Below, piece after piece: positions 45,134-51,814 of a stretch of 51,814 bases of DNA. This DNA comes from Spirogloea muscicola (lineage: Eukaryota; Streptophyta; Zygnematophyceae; Spirogloeales; Spirogloeaceae). A program made the position numbers and the translations under genes. The number at the start of each line of letters is the position of its first letter. Positions within the stretch are counted from its first letter, which is position 1. The stretch covers positions 388,786 through 440,599 of the forward strand of contig WELB01000066.1 of NCBI GenBank assembly GCA_009602725.1, read 5' to 3'. The notes under the pieces were generated by a model. That model had not been told where the DNA came from, searched no databases, and was given only the letters and a program-made list of their open reading frames with translations.

Positions 45134-46539
45134 ATGGCGAGGCCCGTGGCCCTGGCAGTCGTGGCGCTGGTGCTGTCCTCGCTTCTCGCCCCCGCTGCCG
45201 CCCACTACTGCACCGTCACCGGCAAGGTACCGCCGAGGCCCCTCCCACCTGCTTGTTGGGGCGTCGCTTCCTGCTGGTGCTGGCGCAAAGACTATCTCCA
45301 TTGCATCGGTCGAGTGCTGCCATGCCTGAGGCTGACGTTGTGTTGACCCTTCTTGCTTTGCAGGTGTACTGTGACGCCTGCCACGATGGCAAGCTGAACT
45401 CGCCAGACACCAATGCCGTCGCCGCCCAGGTGGAGCTCGTCTGCGACTGGGGCAGAGGCGGCCCGCTGTCGACCGTCTTCGCACGAACCGGCGCCGACGG
45501 CACGTACACCTTCAACAACGTGCAGACGGAGCAGAACTTCGCCACGTTCAAGGGCTGCACCATCAGGCTCGTCAAGACAGCCAGCAAGACGTGCAACATC
45601 CTCGGCAAGGCCGGCCCGCTGCAGGTCCTGGACCCCGTCAAGGGCGTGAAGCTGCAGGTTGGCCAGACGTACACGATGCCCAACTTCTCCTTCCTCCAGA
45701 ACGTCAAGCCTGCGACATGCGCCATCTGCGCCAAGGGCGGATCCCTGTGCGGCGACCCGCGCCTCGTCGGCGGTGACGGCGTGCCCTTCTGGTTCCACGG
45801 CGAGAAGGACGGCGACTTCTGCATCGTCTCCGACCGCAACCTCCACGTCAACGCCCACTTCATCGGCAAGGCCACCGAGAAGGGCCACGACCTGACGTGG
45901 GTCCAGGCCCTGGCCATCATGTTCGGCGACCACACCCTGTACGTCGGCACGCAGCAGGAGGCCGTCTGGAACTCGCATGCCGACCACCTCCTCTTCACCC
46001 TCGACGGCGAGGTGCTGCTGGAGGTCAGCAACACCGGCTCCGAGGCCGTGTACCAGTCCAAGGCCGGCGACGTGAAGGTCACCCGCTCCGGCAAGGCCAA
46101 CGTGGCCCGCATTGAGGTCGAAAACCTGCTGGCGATGAACGTGGAGGCACGCCCCATCGGCCGCAGCGAGTGGACGGAGGACAGCTGCTTCGCCCACCTG
46201 GACATGTCATTCGAGTTCGCGCAGCTCTCGGGCGTCGCCGAGGGCGTGCTCGGCCAGACTTACCAGCGGCTGTGGTCGCCGCCCAACGTCAAGGAGGGCG
46301 AGTCGGTCAGCTCGTACATCCTGCACGATGTCCCCTCGTACACCTCCTCCTCCCTCTTCGCCTCGGACTGCCCTGTCAGCATCTTCGAAGCTCTGCCCTA
46401 TGACGTGCGTCAGAGCGGCGCCGGTGCCCACAAGCTGGCGGTCATGGACGACGCAGAGGAGACCGAGGAGATCGCTTCCACTCTGTGCGCGAATGACAAG
46501 ACCACTGGAGGGCTCAAGTGCTCCACCTCTCGCCGTTAA
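45134..46539 (+). CDS. Secreted Ole e 1-like / root-cap domain protein, copy D
   Basis: Two exons: 45134-45226 and 45364-46539, encoding 422 residues. Residues 1-23 form the signal peptide, and mature H-Y-C-T-V-T-G-K follows. The Ole e 1 signature G-K-V-Y-C-D-A-C-H-D-G-K spans the 137-bp intron. The root-cap domain begins at C-G-D-P-R (160-164), with F-W-F-H-G at 173-177 and H-V-N-A-H-F-I-G at 192-199. The Cys-rich tail is C-A-N-D-K-T-T-G-G-L-K-C. Introns 2 and 3 of copy A are absent without any coding gap, as expected of clean intron loss. Codons end mostly in C or G. It is the cleanest copy, with its own TATA box and opposite orientation. A role in the extracellular matrix or mucilage is inferred from the families. 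Confidence 0.94.
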
Positions 46540-48370
46540 GGGGTCATAGGGAGTGTACTTTCCCAGGTCGTCTGTAGAGCCATCGAGTGAAACGTGAAGC
46601 ATGCTTCGTCATACTTGCTGAGATGCCTTATGTAGTGTGTGTCTTGGCCGCAAGATCCTGCTTCTGTCAAGCCGGCATTGCGACGCCAAAATAAGTGCAG
46701 GAGCGGAGACAGTTTGACCACTGTGTGTCAAGGTCTTCATCCTACATTGGTTGGAACACTATGCCAGCCATTTGTATTCTTCATTCATTTGACGACGCCC
46801 TGCACATTGCAAGGCTGCAAATGCTTAAGAAAACTATTGAATTACCTGGTCTTTATGTCGTAAAACACGGCTTGGGTGTAGACTGCATATCCCACAAATC
46901 TACAGATACCATTGCTGTTGCTGTTGGTAGTCCTTGTTCGAGTCACTTAGCAGGTATATCTTGTTTCACACATTACTAGGTCAACATAATGTCTATGCTT
47001 CACCAAGCAGAAACAAAGAACTTAAGAACAACTTCTATCAGATATGCGAATGGAATCTTCTTGCCGAGTATTAATGCCTCCTGTGTTCAATGTTTAATGG
47101 GAAGAGCACACCAAGTACAAGGAAACTACAAAGACCCCGCCCTCTGCGCTCTTCTGCCGCACAGTTTGGGCACTCTGTCTGCACTGCACTCATTTGTACG
47201 TCATTTGTACGTATGGTTTTGCTACAACTACTTACTACAACTACTACTACTAATACTACTACTAGTAGTGGTAACAGTAGTCTGCTCGTCTGCTCTATGA
47301 CATGCATCCTGCACCCTTGAAGGATGCGTTTCAAAAGCCACCAGGTGCAGAGAGGCTTTGTCGTGCACCAGCGTAAGAAGTGGCAATGTCCGCACTTGTT
47401 ACCGCTGCTCTACATGCAAAGGGAGGACAGTGGCAGGTGGTCCTTACAAGAGTTGGTGAAGATGCTCATCAGTCATGCTCCAACACCAGGGCCAATGTCA
47501 AAGCCAGAGGCAATGTCCGTATTGGCTGGTGTGAGAGTATTGAAATGTGTAGGAGAAGGCGCGCTGTGTGCGTGAACTTAAGGGAGGCCCAGCTGGGCCA
47601 TCAGACTGCGCTGCTGCCTCCTTGCTGTGCACGTCACGGCATCTGCGCTCAAGCAGGTGTTAAGCTGACTCCTAGGCTTGTAAGTCAGTGGCGCATGATG
47701 CCTTGTCAACTGTGGAATGGAAGCACTTGAAGCTCAATAATATTCCAGTCTGGATGGAGGAAACGCCGACACACTTTGCATCTGAGGCTACGTCAATATC
47801 ATATCGGCACATTACTGCACGGCGTTGACATCTCAGCAAATGTAGTTTATTGGGTCCATAACTTCGCCAAAGGGTATAGCATCTGACCAGGACATTATAT
47901 GAATTGTTAAGGTGCTGGATATCACAGTTTGGGATGGTGCCATTTCACTACGAGCACAGTTGAGCACACTCCCGTTAAGCTCCTCAATATACTGGTCCAC
48001 TGGCCTGGCGCTTTGTGAGTATCAGACCTACATTTGTCTACTACTGTGTAACACCAGCTACAGGTGTGGCACATTAGAGGTGCTAGCTGGCAGGGTTGAC
48101 AAGTGGCGCAAAAGTCCACAGATGGCAGCAATCAACCCTTGGTAGATGACCGCTGGAGGCACCACTGGCAAGACCTTCGCTGCGATGGCTAGGTCCGACT
48201 GGCTGCGCTGCAACCGCATGTACATCATAGGTGGACTGCAGTAAAGCATGACGACTATGAAACCCGTGACTGAACCAGGTCTCCACAACAGCTGCCTTCA
48301 GCAAGAGTGGCAGCCTGCTAAGCTGGGTCAAGCAGGCCGGTAAGTGTTGCAAATTGACAGCTGCAAAAAT
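46540..48370. other. Intergenic; 3' flank of copy D and CTA-rich tract
   Basis: The probable 3' UTR of copy D comes first. A short CTA/ACT trinucleotide tract lies at 47225-47280. Open frames in this stretch show no family resemblance. Confidence 0.4.
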
Positions 48371-48377
48371 CAACAGG

Positions 48378-48427
48378 CGTTTAGGATTAGGATTGGGGTT
48401 TTAGGGGTTTAGGGTTTTGGGTTTAGG
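48378..48427. repeat. Interstitial telomere-type repeats (TTTAGGG)
   Basis: It contains GGTTTTAGGGGTTTAGGG, TTTTGGGTTTAGG and GGATTAGGATTGGGG, a degenerate plant telomere array about 50 bp long. An open frame follows at 48417-48845 with no recognisable family. Confidence 0.8.
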
Positions 48428-49081
48428 ACCCTTGAATCCAGTTGCATGCTTGCTGTGTGAGGTAGAGCTGCAACTATATCCCAGAAAGACTTCAGCAGCA
48501 GTTAGGCAAGCACACAGTCGTGCTGCTGACATGGTTGCAAGCACGTCACTCGTGTTTGTGGATACCAGCAGCATGCTAACAGCTGCTATGCTCACGCTGC
48601 ACCGTGCAACTTCTCCCGCGCTGTGGCTGCAAGTACGGAGCCTGCTCGCTGTGCTGTGTTGTCGCCATCGCAAGTTTTCCTTGCATGAAACAATAATGCC
48701 AACTTTGCTTCTGATAAACATAGCCAAATCTAAACAAGCTGACAGTCTCACTCAACATGGACGTGGCCGAAGGAGGGCTGTCAGTAGGGCTATCAGTATG
48801 CAACTAGCTCAACAGCAGGGCTTGCGCTTCCGCAGCCGCAGCTGATATGAGCCATTGTAGCCGTCACAGTCATCGGGGGCCCCATCTATGTCCTGCTACG
48901 TCAGACGACGTTAGACGGCAGGCGCACCATGAGCTGCCCCTCAATTGCACTGCACGCATGAACAAATAGCACCGCTGTTAGCAGCCGTGGCCCGCCTACA
49001 CGTTGATTGTACTTCTTAAAAGTGCAGCAAGCGTTGTCTCAAGCATACGATCAAGACACTGATCTGCAGAGGTCATCGTTT
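48428..49081. other. Intergenic, unassigned
   Basis: The plus frame to 48845 is not recognised and its composition does not argue strongly for coding. The remainder is probably the 3' flank of the receptor gene. Confidence 0.35.
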
Positions 49082-51427
49082 TCAGGGCCACAGAATGCAT
49101 CCCCCAGCACTAGTAATATATCGCGGCAGGCGGCAAGCGAGGGGCATCGACCTCTTGACATAGTAGTAGCAGAAGTCGGCCAGGATGAACGTCTGCACAA
49201 TCTCCGACAGAAGAACCATGGATGGCCACAAGCCGTACCCCAGCGCGCTGAGCAAGAAGCTGTCCCCGTCCAGCACCTGCTCCAGGCATCAGCCGCAGCG
49301 CCAAAGTCAGCGTCAGCGCAAGAGCGAGCGCCGATGCCAGCAGTGCCGGTGACAGCCACAGTTTAAGTGCAGCACCAGCGCCAGCGTCAGCGCTGGTCTC
49401 AGCTGGCGAGCCGGCGGCGGTCGGCGGAAACCTGGAGGATCCAGTGTGCACAGCTGAGGAAGCGTGCAATGCCGAGCGCAAACACGTAGTGTGCTGTGAA
49501 GGGCTCCACGACCTGAGCAGGCGCTTGCCAGCGCGTCAGCAAGCGGTGCAACCGATAGACAAGGCGGCGATGGCGCCAACAGGTTGCCAGGGGTGACGAA
49601 TCTTTAAAATTATAGAGGTAATAAATTTAGTCGCTTCTAGAATAGGAGTCATTCCTGAGAAGTGTAACCTAAAGTTTGCTATGCTGTCACGACAAGTCCT
49701 TACGACTTTCTTCAGAAGCATCGAGGCTCTTGCCGGCAGAAAGGGCAACTAACTACAACAAGTATAGATTTACTCATCTTGCATCAAGGCAGATGAACAA
49801 TGGAAGCTTCAATTTAGCAGAAGCCAGACTAATGTACTAAAGGAGGGATTGCACTGGGGTGGCATAACCTTGGTGTTCTGCATGACGCGGAGCTGCGGGA
49901 GGACCGACACGGCCTCGAGGTACACGCAGAAGGCCCAGAGTATCCGATTGACGATGTTGTGAGACGTGCCCGGATGGATGAGCACCGCAAGCACCGCACA
50001 GGGCGCGAGCTGCGGCACAGGACGGAGGTGGGGGAGTGAAAGGAGGGAGGAAACAAGGCAGCCGAGAGATAACGCAGGAGCAGGAGACAGAGGGAGGAAA
50101 GGAGTGAAGGTAAAGGAGAGAGGGCAAGGAAGCAATGCAGCCCATGTAGCACCCCACCACTGTGTACTTATAGATTCTTGATTGTAATTGAATCTGCAAT
50201 GAATTACTAATTGGCCGGCCACCATGGTCGAGCGGCGGAGGTGGGTTTGGCATGGAGGGTAGTGGGGCCGGGGCTCACGACGTAGTAGATGGGCATGTTG
50301 TCGAGGTCCTCCGAGTGCGTGGAGCGGAGCTGGAAGCGGATGGTGTAGATGACCCACGCGGTCGTGGCGAGCGCCGCGCAGTCGAGCAGCGTGTGGATGT
50401 CCTTCTCCATCACCAGGCTGCAGTAGAGCCGCACCGCCAGGAAGATGGCCGTGAGCTCCTGCGACTTCAGCGACAGACCTGAGATAAGAGAAGCAGTTAG
50501 AGAAGCCATTAGGGAGCAATTAGTGACCAATTAGGGAAGCTCTCGCCCGCCTCAGGCTAAACGATTCTCATCCCGAGCGGCGATGTCACTGAAGCTGAAA
50601 TGCGCAGTGAGAGGTCGCAAATTCGTTTCCTGGACAACTCGAATGGAGAATGGATAGCAATGGCTCCTGTACTCACTGCATTGTTACGTAGAGTAGCCTG
50701 GGCAGTGATTCCATTTGATAATGTTATGGTATGATCTGTTCATAATGTAGGTCACAGACATGGGCCATGCAATGTGGTGCGCACCGGCGCACGTGCGCTC
50801 CTTGGTGAGCTTGTAGATGAGGACGCCGATGCCGAGCGCATGGATGGCCTCGGCGGCCACGAACAGGTTGTCGTGGTCCACGACGACAAGCCGCAGGAAG
50901 ACGAGCGTGAGGATGCCTGTGGGCAGCGGCAGCAGCTTTTCAATCATTCCTTAATATAAAGTTCTGTATAACACTAAATAACCAACATCTAAACACGGCG
51001 TAATTATAAATACATTGAACAGCTAATCAAACAACCAACAATTACATGGTGAGAAGAAGGCTACTCGATTACTATCTCATTTCGGGCATGAATCAAAGGC
51101 AAACTGTCTGCCTTTTAAGCAGAGGACATGGGTACGACTCCCTCTGCCCGCAACAGGCGAAGTAGAGCCTCACACTCTACAACAGCAAGCTACTCATGGC
51201 ACGAATAAGCTGCTGTACCACGTGGCCTAGGTAGCTGAGAAGGAGGAGGGGGAAATAGGAAACGGAATGCAGCTGCTGTCATTCAAAAACAGGCTGGTAG
51301 AGCCAATGAGGTGAGTGGGAATCGAACCTGCGGCGACGCCCAGGGCGGCCTTGATCTTCGGGGGCTGCTTGCGGACCCAGGCGATGGCCGCCTGGAGCGG
51401 GTTGCGGGCTCGCCGGTCGGTCCCCAT
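49082..51427 (-). CDS. ERD2-like ER lumen protein-retaining receptor family protein
   Basis: Six exons: 51427-51328, 50916-50785, 50478-50279, 50009-49869, 49512-49432 and 49276-49082. Every junction keeps phase with GT-AG, giving 282 residues. The N-terminus has W-V-R-K-Q-P-P-K-I-K, typical of the longer plant ERD2-like branch. D-H-D-N-L-F-V-A-A-E-A-I-H-A-L-G-I, then S-L-K-S-Q-E-L-T-A, then V-S-V-L-P-Q-L-R-V-M-Q-N-T-K and H-Y-V-F-A-L-G-I-A-R-F follow. F-I-L-A-D-F-C-Y-Y-Y-V-K comes near the end. The protein should span the membrane seven times. True ERD2 receptors return K/HDEL proteins from Golgi to ER; the plant ERD2-like branch is less well understood. The last 20 or so residues differ from the family's usual R-L-P-S-G-V-V end, so a further exon may be missed. 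Confidence 0.92.
51082..51151 (+). tRNA. Degenerate tRNA-like sequence, anticodon loop with TTT
   Basis: The 70-base stretch gives an acceptor stem with six of seven pairs (CGGGCA/TGCCCG). Its anticodon arm is perfect: TCTGC, CTTTTAA, GCAGA, with TTT in the anticodon place. A B-box-like GGTACGACTCC follows. The D stem does not pair and the T stem has only three pairs. Its length matches organelle tRNA spacing. It sits in the first intron of the ERD2-like gene, on the opposite strand. It is probably a tRNA fossil or tRNA-derived element, not a working gene. Confidence 0.35.
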
Positions 51428-51576
51428 GGCGGCGGCAACGAGGCCTCTGACGTGCGCCCGCGGCCCTCGCCGCGACGAGCTGCGAGCTCGGAGGGGTGCC
51501 GGGAAGCCGGCGAGCCCGGCGACGAAGCCCCGGCCCTGTTGCCGGCGGCCTTGAGCTCCCGCCTTCTCTGCCTCAC

Positions 51577-51690
51577 CTCTCTCCTCCCTCTCTCCTCTCT
51601 CTCTCTATCTCTCTCCCTTTCTCTCTCCTCTCTCTCCGTCTTCTCTCTCTCTCTCTCTCTCTCTCACACACTCAGACCTCTCCCCTCTCT
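51577..51690. repeat. CT-rich low-complexity tract upstream of the ERD2-like gene
   Basis: Mostly CTCTCT with interruptions, 150-260 bp upstream of the receptor start, so in its 5' UTR or promoter. The last 120 bases of the window are GC-rich and unassigned. Confidence 0.75.
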
Positions 51691-51814
51691 CCCTCTCTCC
51701 CTCTGCCCTCCCTGCCGCCACGCGCAGGCTCCGCCGCCGCGCCGGCGCCGCCCGCCGCCGCGCTCTGGCGCCGCGGAGCTGCGGAAGCTTCGCGGAAGCT
51801 CCTGCCGCCTCGCC

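Overview
This window reads as nuclear DNA of a streptophyte plant, most likely a land plant outside the seed plants or a close algal relative. The evidence is GT-AG introns, GC-rich exons, interstitial TTTAGGG-type telomere repeats, and genes of plant families: a double B-box protein, a DnaJ72-type J protein, a CHR24-type SNF2 helicase, a plant ERD2-like receptor, and Ole e 1 / root-cap proteins. The species cannot be named from the sequence. There are no bacterial features and no CRISPR array.

Layout. 1-1778 (+) is the 3' part of an unrecognised coiled-coil protein gene. 2.1-3.4 kb holds retroelement debris. 3780-5306 (-) is a two-B-box zinc-finger gene, with a long Ser/Gly/Gln-rich reading frame and coiled-coil exon just upstream (to 7034). 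9133-11257 (-) is a four-exon DnaJ72-like gene with telomere repeats directly before its start. 13311-13998 (+) is a small acidic/basic protein gene downstream of a CTG repeat. 15038-16933 (-) is the first of four Ole e 1/root-cap genes. 19.8-21 kb holds a gag-like fragment with an inverted self-copy. 22.3-24.75 kb and 26.3-32.3 kb (-) hold a partial and a near-complete direct copy of a CHR24-like SNF2 gene. 35638-37258 (-), 41517-42936 (-) and 45134-46539 (+) are the other three root-cap genes. 49082-51427 (-) is a six-exon ERD2-like receptor gene.

The four secreted paralogs share a signal peptide, an Ole e 1 motif split by intron 1 at the same place, and a C-terminal root-cap domain. They have 3, 2, 1 and 1 introns in window order, and the third is decaying. 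Most intergenic space is filled by short hairpin-forming modules (core GGGCTGGC...GCCAGCC) and by C-terminal fragments of one retroelement family ending in a conserved L-L-T-R-x-Y-stop. More than twenty modules occur in 52 kb, often where gene copies break. This module family, and the shuffled, partly inverted SNF2 duplication beside it, are the most unusual things seen. All exon models were made by eye from splice signals and remembered family sequence; no alignment or search was run.
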